Origin: Brassica napus
Lineage: Eukaryota > Streptophyta > Magnoliopsida > Brassicales > Brassicaceae
Reading direction: 5' to 3'
Length of the DNA stretch: 64,000 bases
NCBI RefSeq assembly: GCF_020379485.1
Contig: NC_063436.1
Coordinates: forward strand, 17,377,389 to 17,441,388
In this document: piece after piece, positions 34,842-46,200 of the stretch
Numbering within the stretch: the stretch's first letter is position 1
Layout: the number at the start of each line of letters is the position of its first letter
Program-made: the position numbers and the translations under genes
Notes under the pieces: model-generated
Told to the model about the DNA's origin: nothing
Database searches by the model: none
Seen by the model: the letters and a program-made list of their open reading frames with translations, nothing else

Positions 34842-37800
34842 CTCCGATTCAACAGTTGCCTACAGACAAGAAGAAACAGAGCAAAAGGGTTACCGAAGCA
34901 GCAGCCGTGGAGAGGCCGAGGACGAGGTTAGCGGCGAGGAAGTTGAAAGAGGAAGATAAGGTGAGCCTTGAGGAGAGTCCTGTTAGAGTAGAAGAAGAGG
35001 AGAAGGAAGTTATGGCGATTGGTAACGATAGTGGTGGCTCTAACAAGGCGGCTGCTCAGGAAGAAGAAGGAAACACTGCTCCCTTCCCTGAAAGGGTAAA
35101 GCTTTCTTTCTCTATGATTATAGCTCTTGGAGATGATCTAACGGTTCTGTCTCTTTGTTAGGTCCAAGTTGGAGGGTCACCGCTCTATAAGGTTGAGAGG
35201 AAGCTAGGGAAAGGTGGGTTTGGACAAGTGTTTGTGGGACGGCGTATTAGTGGTGGTAATGAACGTAGTGCTGGAGCTAGCATCTTGGAGGTAAATGTGA
35301 TTCAATTCAAGGATTGTATTTATTAGCCTAATCGTGTTAACCTTGTCTCGCATCTTTGTTTTCCTTAATAGGTTGCTTTGAAGTTTGAGCATCGAACTAG
35401 CAAGGGATGCAACTATGGTCCACCACATGAGTGGCAAGTGTACAAGTGGGTGTTTTGATTCTCTCTTCTTTCTTACTATGTTTGTAAAATTCTTTTTTTT
35501 TACTCAGATTTTTTAGGTACTTTCTTGAGTTGAAATCTGAACTTGACAATTTCTTTTGTTGTGAGCAGCACCTTGGGTGGTAGTCATGGAGTCCCTAGAG
35601 TGCATTTCAAAGGGAGGCAAGGAGACTATTATGTTATGGTATTGGATCCTCCCTTTCACTTCTCTCCTTTCTAATTTTCTTCGGCAGTATCATTGATGAC
35701 TGATGGTATATCTTTTTTTTGGCCTCAGGTTATGGACATACTCGGGCCGAGCTTATGGGATATATGGAATACTTCAGGGCAAGCGTGAGTATCCATTACA
35801 CATCCTTGTAGACTTGTAGAGTTCTTGTCTCTTCCATTAATAAAGAACTAATGTCGCTTTCTATACATGAATATCCAAAATTTATTTGGTTCTTCCAAAT
35901 GCTACATTAAAAATCCAGTGTAACTGCCCTAACGGTTCTTTTCCTTTTCTCTTAACAGAATGTCCTCAGAGATGGTAGCTTGCATTGCAGTTGAATCACT
36001 GTCCATCCTTGAAAAGATGCATGCGAAAGGGTTTGTACTTGAACTTTTTTCTCTTTGTATTTATCTTGGTTAACCAAAGTTACCTCTGTGTTAATATGTT
36101 TTATCTTTGTTAACTAGCCTAACAAGTCATGATTTGCTTTGGTTTCAGTTATGTGCATGGAGACGTTAAGCCAGAAAATTTCTTACTCGGCCAGCCTTCA
36201 ACGTCTCAAGAAAAAAAGCTGTTTCTTGTTGATTTGGGACTAGGTTCGTTGATTTCATTCTCTCTGTGACTTTTATTAGGTGCTTATTTACATTTCTCAT
36301 GTTATTAACTAACTTTTCAGCAACAAAGTGGAGAGAAGGTGGTGGGGGCGGACAACATGTTGAATATGATCAACGTCCTGATATGTTTAGGTAACAATTT
36401 TGCAACTGGTACCTAATTCTGACTTCTATATTCACTCTTATTTTCTCTCTTCTTGAATATTTCTCTCCTTGATTTTATAGGGGGACAGTTAGATACGCAA
36501 GTGCACATGCTCACTTAGGGAGAACTGCTAGCAGAAGAGATGATCTCGAATCATTGGCATATACATTAATCTTTCTTCACCGAGGTAGATTGCCATGGCA
36601 AGGATATCAGGTACTGCAAACCTATCTTTTTTTCTGCACAAAAAGTAGAATGATGTGGTTAGCATGTTTCTTTCTCTGCTAATCTTTTAACTTGCTCAAT
36701 TTTCAGGGAGATAACAAGTCATTCCTCGTTTGCAAAAAGAAGATGGCAACATCGCCGGATATGCTTTGTTGTTTCTGTCCCCCTCCTTTCAAGCAATTTC
36801 TTGAGATCGTGGTAAATATGAAATTTGACGAGGAACCTAACTATGGGAAGTTAGTATCTCTGTTTCAAGAACTCTTGGGAGAAAATCCGGCAATTAGGCC
36901 TATAAACACAGAGGGTGCCCAAAAGGTGACGTTTTCATCCGTTACATTTACCTTTCTTGCCTATTGAGTAGTCACTTTGGAGTTGTTGTTTGACGTCTTG
37001 TATTTTTTTTGGTGGTAGATCATATTTCAAGTTGGACAGAAGCGAGGTAGGTTGAGCATTGGAGAAGAAGAAGAAGATGCCCCTAGGAAAAAAGTCCGTC
37101 TAGGAGTCCCTGCAACACAATGGATATCAATTTATAATGCAAGACAACCAATGAAGCAGAGGTAAAAGATTTTATGGTTACCATCAGTTAACTGTTGATG
37201 TCTTTTGATCTGTCCACTGCCTCAAGTGGGAAGTCCGTTTGTGTCTTAAGTGTTTTCTTGGTAGTATAGAACTTTGATTCTTGGCCTCAATGTGTCTACA
37301 GTGAAGGCAATTTTTGACCAACAATCTACTTGTGCAACTAGGTATCATTATAATGTGGCTGATACGAGACTGGCACAACATATTGAGAGAGGTACCGCAG
37401 ATGGTCTGTTAATAAGCTGTGTATCATCATGTTCGAATCTATGGGCATTAATAATGGATGCTGGAACTGGCTTCACAAACCAAGTCTACGAACTCTCTCC
37501 TGTCTTCTTGCATAAGGTTAGTCCACAATGTTTTTCTGTTAATTATTTTTAGGTGTTATTTCAAGATGATCTTATATGAGAATAAACTCTGTTCTGTTTC
37601 AGGAATGGATAATGGAACAGTGGGAGAAGAATTACTACATAAGTTCTATTGCTGGCGCAGCCAATGGAAGCTCCTTAGTTGTCATGTCAAAAGGTATAAT
37701 ATACTTTTCCTGCTTTCATAAAAACTTTTATACATAAATGGTATTTTAACCATTGATGGCTTATTCCATTTTTAATTTAAAAATTGGGTATTGAAGGCAC

Positions 37801-38377
37801 GGCGTATACACAGCAGTCGTACAAAGTAAGCGATTCATTTCCATTCAAGTGGATAAACAAGAAGTGGAGAGAAGGCTTCCATGTAACCTCTATGGCAACA
37901 GCTGGAACCCGATGGGGTGTTGTTATGTCCCGCAATTCTGGCTATAGTGAACAGGTTAGACTTCAACAATGCTTCTTCGTGTGGTGTCTTCCTTCATAAA
38001 CTACCTATTTATCTCTCTCTGTCTCCAGGTTGTTGAGCTGGACTTTCTGTATCCGAGTGAAGGCATCCACAGGCGTTGGGATGGTGGATTCAGAATCACA
38101 TCAACAGCAGCAACTACTGATCAAACTGCTCTAATTCTAAGCATCCCACGGCGTAGGCTGGTCGATGAGACACAAGAGACATTGCGTACCTCTCAATTCC
38201 CCAGCACACATGTCAAGGTGAGTAGAGTGAAGATTACTTTAATTCTTTGAGATTTTTTCTCCCTTCCGATGAACAATGCCTGAGATCTTGTGCATTGTTT
38301 TACCTTCTGTTGTGCAGGAAAAATGGGGAAAGAATCTCTACCTCGCATCACTAAGCTATGGCCGAACTGTATCTTAA
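34790..38377 (+). CDS. MLK4: Casein-kinase-1-like Ser/Thr kinase (MUT9-like)
   Basis: Sixteen exons: 34790-35095, 35162-35290, 35372-35445, 35569-35638, 35729-35784, 35959-36030, 36149-36243, 36321-36390, 36481-36610, 36707-36925, 37019-37161, 37342-37516, 37603-37693, 37797-37954, 38029-38217 and 38318-38377. They total 2037 bases, 678 residues. The basic, Arg/Lys-rich N-terminus (about 1-100) looks nuclear. Kinase domain: glycine loop GKGGFGQV (about 118-125), VALK with Lys149, catalytic HGDVKPEN (Asp241) and DLG in place of DFG. The plant-specific C-terminal region follows ([56 protein letters not shown]). Family members phosphorylate histone H3 Thr3 or H2A and act in circadian, flowering and light signalling. 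Sequence and position point to At3g13670. Confidence 0.94.
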
Positions 38378-38548
38378 AACTGTAAGAAGACAGAAAGAAG
38401 CTTCAATTATGAAGTAGTGAGGCATAATCACTTATTTAAGTAGACATTAAACTGCTATTTATTTTTTTTGTATTAAGAGGTTATTTTGTTGCAAGTATAA
38501 TATATACTATTACAAGGATTCACAACAACAAAAATAGACTGTTATTCT

Positions 38549-39345
38549 TCAATGTTCTCTCCATACACAACCTGAAATCTTCAACTTCAGTTCCTTGCTG
38601 TTGGAATTGTCAGCAGAGAAGTACAAAGCCAACTTGCGAGTGATGATCAAGCCGTCTTGGCTGTCACGAACGGTTTTGTGACTGTCACGAATGCTTCTAG
38701 GCACGCCCTGCCATGTCATCTTTCTGCCATTGCCACTGATCTCCAAAGTGTAGCTGAAGCTTGTTGCTTCCTCTTCATCTCCCATAAACTGCATGTAAGC
38801 TATGTACATGGGCGTCTTCTTAAGGTGGAATGCTTCAAAGTATAAGCATAATTGTCGACCGTAACAATCCAGAAGCTGCAACCGTTTTGTATGGGAAAAG
38901 AATTAACAAAGCTGAGCAAAAGGAACACAATGTTAAGTAATCTTAACTTACAGTTAACATCCAAGTAGCATGATGAAGATGTTTAGGATTATGATGGACA
39001 TATCGATGACTGAAACTTCTCCCATCATGCATTTCAACATGATGATCATTCCTTAGATGCTGAAGCAGCCACTGAGTATCTCCTGTGGCTGTACACTTGG
39101 ATCCAGAGTAGGGACAATTATACGGGTTTTCCTTATCATTGTTGACCTCTCCGGTGTAGTCATTGGAACACTGTAATAAGTGGTGTTAGTTACAATGTCT
39201 TCTCATTTATCTAATAGATTTGTATACATACCTGGTAGATTGTAGAAGTAATCTGATTTGTACAAACCGGATAATCAAGCAACTCATGGACCTGAGATTC
39301 AATCTGAAGGTGATTGATTCGAGGTTCCATTTCGCTAGAATTCAT
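38549..39345 (-). CDS. TRAF-like protein related to SINA ubiquitin ligases
   Basis: Three exons on the minus strand, 39232-39345, 38952-39170 and 38549-38875, give 219 residues. The Cys/His cluster CPYSGSKCTATGDTQWLLQHLRNDH resembles the zinc-binding SIAH part. WMLT-LLDCYGRQLCLYFEAF and AYMQFMGDEEEATSFSYTLEI follow as in SINA TRAF-like substrate-binding domains. The usual N-terminal RING is missing: only VHELLDYPVCTNQI remains of the RING start, so ligase activity by itself is not expected. At3g13672 has this same short form. Starts at 39345 (MNSSEMEP) or 39330 are both possible. The upstream one was taken as first in the frame. The 3' end faces MLK4, about 170 bp away. Confidence 0.85.
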
Positions 39346-41632
39346 GAAATCGAAAGGCAAGTGATGAAGTGAAAGAGGAGAAATGTGTATGAATGTAGGT
39401 TTGTTATGTATGTATGTATGTACAATAACCACATACATACGTTTACGTTGTTTTAAGTTTCAGCTTATAATGATTGAAGACAACGTGAAGTAAATGGTGA
39501 AATATAAGAGTTGGCTCCTGAGATTGCGTGAAAGAGCTTGATTTTAGGGGAGAAAATAATACAGACAAAAACCATATAGTATATGACTTGTGATTGAAAC
39601 TACAATTTAGTCAAGGTTCTTGGTAACACGACACCCTGAGTTGTCATACCATGTATCCAATTGGGTCTTGCAAGTTGTAAGTAACCATCAGTTTCATATG
39701 CCATGTGGACAAATGACTCTTAACCAAATCTAATTATTGCATTTTATTAAAACCAAAAGGCAATACTGATTGATCATCTTTTAATCAGTCATGGGTAAAA
39801 AGCAAAAGACATTGCATGAGAAGTGAGAACAGAACAAATTCCAAATACAAAAAAAAAAATCTTGTTGTCTGACATTGGTATTAATGGAAACTTTGGAAAT
39901 TGTTCTCATTTACTGTTTAAATAAAGGAAAAAGTAATTTTGAAAAAGAGAGAACTTAACATTAATTATAAATATTTCATAATACTGTAGTATCAACAAAA
40001 TGAACACAAAAGTAAACTAAATTCACAGACATTTATTTTCTTAATATAAATAAACTAGAGTAACAGAGAATAATTGAACATATAATTACATAAAACTTAA
40101 TATTAGTAGTGACATTTAAGATTACAATACTAGTCTTTTCATCATATATCCACATATACTACTCTTGAAAACTTGAAACACACTAGCAGAACACTTTCCG
40201 CAAGTAAATCACACACTACTCTCAGTCTCACAGATGTCGAAGGGGGAATATCTCATCTACCAAATCCCCTAAGATTTGATAAAACGGGCTACATAAACAT
40301 GGGCCTACCAAATAAGACCCATTGGGTTAGTACTTAATATTAATGTAGAGTATTATCATAGTATATATAATATGATAAAAAAATGGAGGATGAAAATATG
40401 TTACACGTCATTATTGACATAACCAAAGAGGCCCATATACAAAGTTATGTAACGTTGAAGATAAAGAGAACATGCAAATGTTAATGATGTAGGGTCATTG
40501 TCTCTCCATTTCATCGCACTATGATAACAATGACATTTCGCCCCGATTCATATTATGTTTCACATGGCCTTTCAACATCTCTCTACTCACATGTCATTTA
40601 CTTTGTGATCCCAATTCTGTGATAAATCAAACATAAAGTTCTTAAACCTCTTATCCATCTTATGGTCAATCTCTTTATATATTTGGATCTCCAAAAAAAA
40701 AAAAAAACTTTGTATACTCTGGTTTCTGATATACCAAACAAGAGGTCATAAAGTTTTTTTTTTTGTGAAATGAGGTCATAAAGTGTAAAAACCAAAATAA
40801 TAAAGGTTCCGGTGAATTTGATTAGAGCATAGGTTTCTGATCATGTGTGTCCATGCATCTACACGCATAGATCGTATATGATGACTGGACCAGGTGCGTT
40901 TATGCAGGTACCTGTATGGCTGTATAAAGTGTAATCATTTTAATGCGCAGAAGTTGAACGTATAATTGTAATGATTGTTGAATAAGATACCTTTTCATGC
41001 TAATAGTTGTACACTTTCGACCTGCATAGCAAAGAAAAAGGTGGTTGCAGGCTTGCAGCAACTAGATGCTCGAAAATGGCACGTAGTGGACCTCATTTTT
41101 CATTGTTCCTACATTAGTTTTACATTATGAACTATGACTGTGGCCACGTTAACGTGTTTGGGTGTGTATATACCGCGGTGCGTACTGAACCATCTTATTA
41201 CGAAAGATTGTTGTTTCAAATTTTACTCTCTTTTAGCTTTTTAAAAAGATGTCTCTTTCTTTTCTGGTAAATAGTTAAATAGATAATTGTCGAAATAAAA
41301 GAAATGGTGGATGTAGCTGGTACAATAATTAATTACACTTAAATTTGTTTATTGATTTTTACTCAAAATGATAATAAATGTATGTTACCGTTCTGGAGAG
41401 ATTTAATGCAATTGTTCCTCGGAATTGAAAAATCCATTAGCAAAATCAATACGCAACCTCGGAAGAAAACATAGTTTTTAATGACGGTAAAGACAATTCA
41501 TTATGTCAGTGTCATTATGAAAGTGAAAACACTAGAGTATAGTAGTTACAGAATCCAGGGTTCTTGCGTGTTTCTGTGGGATGCACAAAAATAAATTACT
41601 TTTTACTTTATTTAAAGAAATTTCTTGTAAAG

Positions 41633-42150
41633 TTTTTTTTTTTTTGAAGGGAAACATGTCTATTAGAGCATCTCCAAGGGCACTCTATTTTTTCCTCTAT
41701 AATTTACACTAAAATAGAGTAACTCTATTATAGAGTTAAATTTGCTCCAATGGTTCACTCTATAATAGAGTTACTCTATAATAGAGTGAAATATAGAATA
41801 ATCTTATTTTTTTACTCCAAATATAGAGTGAAAAAATAAGAATACTCTATATTTCACTCTATTATAGAGTAACTCTATTATAGAGTGAACCATTGGAGCA
41901 AATCCAACTCTATAATAGAGTTACTCTATTTTAGAGTGAAATATAGAGAAAATTATAGAGTACCATTGGAGATGGTCTTAAAGACACAGACCTAACCTCC
42001 GGGTGGAGGTACAGCCCACGGATAAATCTTTTCTTGGACATTCAAATGAGCCGAAAGCAATAGCTCATATCCGTGTGGCCAGCGGGGTTCGAACCAAAGT
42101 TCGCTGTATTGGGTTTATACCCTCAAGCGCTAATGGACTACCACCATTCT
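41633..42150 (-). mobile_element. tRNA-derived SINE carrying a nested MITE
   Basis: On the minus strand an A-box-like tggtagtccattag and a B box ggttcgaacc (near 42090) begin the element, and it ends in a poly(A) tail (poly(T) at 41633-41645). The flanks taaagttttt (41628-41637 overlapping the tail, and 42153-42162) suggest a short target duplication. Without the 312-bp MITE the body is about 200 bp. It differs from the 6041-6220 SINE family. Confidence 0.7.
41666..41977. mobile_element. Tourist-like (PIF/Harbinger) MITE with long inverted repeats
   Basis: TSD tta at 41663-41665 and 41978-41980. Termini gagcatctccaa and ttggagatggtc are inverted repeats with one mismatch. The 312-bp element is almost wholly palindromic, built of ctctataatagagt modules, and would fold into a long hairpin. 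Confidence 0.85.
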
Positions 42151-43367
42151 CTTAAAGTTTTTACCTGGTTTGTTTCTAGTTCTACTGACTGAATTAAATA
42201 TGCAAGTCAGTAAGTGGGATTAAATTAGTATTTGACAAGTTTTTTTTTTAATTTGAAGCTGCTACGGATTGAGAGTAGTTTACCGATTATCTTAGGGATT
42301 ATTTTATTCTGTGTATTTGAAATTTAAAAAACATCAATTTTCCTTGTCAAAATGATTAAAAATGGGAGAAAAAAATCAATAGCATTTTTTTTCAATTATC
42401 ATGGAAGCTATAGACCTTTGTCATCTCAAAGTTCGATTTAAGAAATAATATTTCGTCCTAAGAATGGTTTGAATCACTGAATACACAACAAAAGAACAAT
42501 CCTATTGCATTACACTAGGCCACCAACAATTCGATAGAGGAAAAGACAAAAACAAAGAGAATATGTTCATGGTTGCAAATTTTGTTAATGATATTCTACA
42601 AGTCGGACCTTATAATATATCACAATACTCTATATAAATTTGTTTTATCCAACTATACTTTAGAAATTCAAGATTAATAGTGTAGTTCCAAATACCCGAA
42701 TACAACTGATGGCTCGCTAACATTCTCTTATTTACATAGGTTACGAGTTAGCGATTAAATTTAGGGTCCTTGTCTCTAAGCTATTGATGTAGGACCGGCT
42801 AGTTAACTATAGATGCAATATAATAACGAAGACGACTAAACAATTGTCAATATTAAAACGTGCATGTGATTTATTTTTTAAAAAGTACCCCGCAGGATGC
42901 ATTCTATTTCAAAAATTCAAAGTTGCTTGTTTACCAGTTAACGGGTAGTATAAAATAGAGACTAGTTTTTAGTTTTACCATGAAAGTTGAGTAATCACTA
43001 GCGATTAGTTAACATAAGTATAATACCCGTCGCCAAACGTTGTTGCTTCTGTAGAGACTCTTCTCTTTCCTTTTCTTCTTAAAGAATTCTTAATTTATGC
43101 ATAATATTATACAACAATTGACGGCATTGGCCGCCGGCGCCGTTGATGATGCGTCTCGCGACGGTGACATGACAGAGCTTACTGAACATCTGGGACCCAT
43201 TAACTTAAAAGTGTGTGACGCTTAACGGAACTAATCGTCTCAGCTAATCAAAGTCTATTGATTCAAACAAACTAAGTCCCCAAATCACTAGAATAATTAA
43301 TCAATTATTTTCTGTTCAGAGATAACGTGGGATTACGCATGGTGGAAATTTTTGTTTCTATTGTATT

Positions 43368-43555
43368 TAGAGTCAATTTCATTTTCACCCATTGCTATTT
43401 TTATCTAAAATAGATATTACTATTTTTTTCTCTATATTCAGGAGAAGAAATAACAATCTCTATTTTCATTCTATATTTTAAAAATTGTTATTATAGAAGA
43501 ATACATTGAAATAAGTTTCAATCTCTATTATAGGATCTTAAAATACATTGGAGAT
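43368..43555. repeat. Possible degenerate Tourist-like MITE
   Basis: The right end acattggagatggta-tta matches the terminus of the 41666-41977 element. The left end (tta-gagtcaattt) and the interior, with ctctatt and tattatag fragments, are badly decayed. Confidence 0.35.
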
Positions 43556-44606
43556 GGTATTATAAAAGAGGTTCACACGTTTTAGAGGTTTATTTTTTTA
43601 AAAAAAATTGTAATAAGGAAAAGAGTTAACAATTGTGAAATTAGAGAGATAATGATTAGAGGCTAGTTGGGATTGGACGGGTCCACGAGGGTTTTACTAC
43701 ATGACACCGAGCCTGAACTAGCTACCTGTGATTGTGCTCTGTTCATTACTTTACTTGCACATATTTTGGACCATTTCCTTTTTTATTTTGTTTCTTACAC
43801 ATTAGCATACTTTAAATTAACTTATTTATTTTCTATATAATCCAAACCTATTTATTTTCCATTTATTTGAATCCATGCTAAATAAGTCTTTTTATATTAT
43901 AAAGAAAAGAATATATGTGCCTTGATTATATTTGAAAGTAATATAAGATCAACGTAGTTAATTATATTAACTTCCAGCATCTAAAAAGACACTGAAGACT
44001 TGTCGGCTGTGTCTACGTACTTGTTTATAGAAAACCGCGTTTAGAGATGAAGGCTGCGTTTGATTCAAATTTGTCATTTATAACGACGTTAATTAATTTC
44101 CCAATGCCTGTCGTCGAGAGGGTAGATAGAGATCTAAAATATGGTCACAGCTACAAAATTTAAATTCAAACTAAATAACGTTCTTTATATTATATAGTAC
44201 TACTACATAGTACATACTATTTATTACTAACTACTGATAAAGGAGAAAAAGATAAAGAACAAATGTGGTTATCTTTCGGTTCAACCAATTTTCAAACTAT
44301 TACTAACTAGTAATCTCAATTCATTTATATGAACGATTTCCAAAATGAATATATTGGATATTTGTATAAGTATTCGTGGCATCTTTATTTAATGTTACAT
44401 GAATTATTATTTTAAAATAAAATATAAATACTGAATTTTACAAGTAAAACAAGTTTTTTTAAAAAGATTAATTAATGGCTCTAATAATTCCCAGCAAAAT
44501 TTAAGTGTCTTTCATAAAATTTGATTTTTTCACTTTTCAGAATCACAAGTCTTTAGTTAAAATTAGGACCAATGAAGGTTTAAAAAAAAAAAGAAAATTT
44601 AAATTA

Positions 44607-44845
44607 AAGGTATTTCCAATTCTACTCTATTTTTCCCTCTAAAATAAAGTTTAGAGTAAAAATGCTTCAATTGTATTCTATTTTTTATTCTATAATAGTG
44701 TTAACTTGTTTTTTATTCTATATATACAGTAATTTTTTTTATTTTTTGTTCATCACTCTATTTTAGTACTATTGAAGCAATATCAAATTCTATTATAAAA
44801 TTACTGTATTTTAGAAAAAAAATAGAGTAAATCATTGGAGAAGAT
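44607..44845. mobile_element. Diverged Tourist-like MITE
   Basis: tta flanks at 44604-44606 and 44846-44848. Left aaggtatttccaattctact and right catTGGAGAAGAT termini are decayed versions of the 41666-41977 family, with ctattttagtactattgaag inside. Confidence 0.55.
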
Positions 44846-45261
44846 TTAAAGGCTTTCCTGAGGTAAGCTAAACTAGTTGGGAGTTAGGACCAATCTCTAC
44901 ATAGTCCAAATACAACGGTCGATATACTTCTTTAACAGACTAAAATATAGTCCAAAATTTAGTCATCATCAAACCATCCATATAAAATATAGTCCAAAAT
45001 TTAAACCTACATAATTGTGGAACAATTGAGATATTTCCAAATTCTACAGTTTAAGATTAGCGTTTATTTGATATCTATTGATAAAAGGAAATTAATTTCT
45101 CCAATTGCAGTAGTTTGGTCAATGAGAAACTGATAAAACTAAAACAATTAAATTAACCAGTTTTGGATTAAAACTTCTAGCTGAAATCATTCAAAGTTTC
45201 AAACTAAATCATACTATTAGTACTATACGATTATTTACTTTAGAAAGGGGAAGGACATTAT

Positions 45262-45434
45262 ATTGTACTCTCTCCTCCATTTCACACAAATACAGTTTTA
45301 ATCTTATTTTATAATATATTAATCAGAGAGAAAAATATTTGGTGTAAATGGATATGGTAAAATAAATTTTTTAAAATGATTTTTAATATACATGAAATTT
45401 TTGTAAATGACATTTCTCAAATAGAAAGAGTATT
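45262..45434. repeat. Degenerate Stowaway-like MITE
   Basis: Left gtactctctcctccatttcac. The right end, caaatagaaagagtatta, is an approximate inverted copy. AT-rich interior. Ends are uncertain. Confidence 0.35.
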
Positions 45435-45748
45435 ACTTGTATGAAATTATGAAAAAAAAAGTGAGCAAGTAGAAAGAGTATTGCACAATAGATAATAGTA
45501 GTAATTAGCAGAAAAGAGCTTGATTATTAAGTAGAGTACTAGAAAGATAGTAAGTTTGTTGTTGTTACTAGAGAGACATAAGTAGAGAAACCAGACTGAG
45601 AAGAGACTAGCTAGCTAGTGAGTCGAAACCAAAAATCCTAACAAAAAAGATAGTAAGTTTGTTCTTCTTCTTGTTGTTGTTTTTCTAAAAGCCTATGTGC
45701 TTTGATTGTGAAAGGAGAGACAGAAGCTTGAAGACAGACAAAAAAACC

Positions 45749-46136
45749 AATGCTTCTTCTGGTAATATCATTTTCGTGTATGGTCTCACTCCATCATCAT
45801 CGTCTCTCTCTCTCTCTTTACTTATTTTGGTTGAATCGTTTTCATGACGGTGAAATTCATGAGAGAGCTTAGCTAGTGAAAGATTTGTTTCTTATTCGTT
45901 GATATTATCAGTATTAAATCTTCTTCCTCTGGCACTTTGTGGTAAATAATTAAATATATATATGTATATGTAGTATCTATTAGCCGTTCTTATTTTGTTA
46001 CATGTGAGGTTTAAATCTCCATCTCCATTGCTTTTTAAATTCGTTTGTTGTTGTTGTTGTCAGATCCAACCAAGACCAAGAGGCAGTAAGTAAATAACGC
46101 AAATCCAAAATCATGGCATCTTCCCCAATCTTGTGA
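45749..46136 (+). promoter_or_regulatory. 5'-UTR intron and uORFs of the kinase gene
   Basis: A likely leader intron runs from tcttctg|gtaatatc (about 45762) to ttgttgtcag|atccaacc (about 46063). An ATG at about 45751 opens a frame that crosses the splice and ends at TAA near 46093. A second uORF, ATG at 46113 to TGA at 46136, has seven codons. The main ATG at 46201 follows 64 bases later. Confidence 0.45.
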
Positions 46137-46200
46137 GCTTTTATCTCTCCAACAAAGTACAACAGTTCCTCTGAGGCTCGTGTTATATAGACAAACTTAA

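Larger units (their letters stand above)
39346..46200. other. Gene-poor, repeat-rich interval
   Basis: No protein-coding gene was recognised in about 6.8 kb. It holds a SINE with a nested Tourist-like MITE (41.6-42.2 kb), degenerate relatives of that MITE near 43.4 and 44.6 kb, a Stowaway-like remnant near 45.3 kb, and at 45.5-46.2 kb the promoter and leader of the kinase gene. A GC-richer patch at 43110-43160 (ggccgccggcgccg) has no long ORF. Arabidopsis has several loci in this interval (At3g13674 to At3g13682) that I cannot find here. Confidence 0.55.

Noticed and set aside
42080..42100. ggttcgaacc as a tRNA gene T-loop
   Set aside because: There is no cloverleaf. The motif is the B box of the surrounding SINE.
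43110..43220. Possible small gene at a GC-rich patch
   Set aside because: Frames are below 40 codons with no splice signals in a consistent order. Nothing supports coding.
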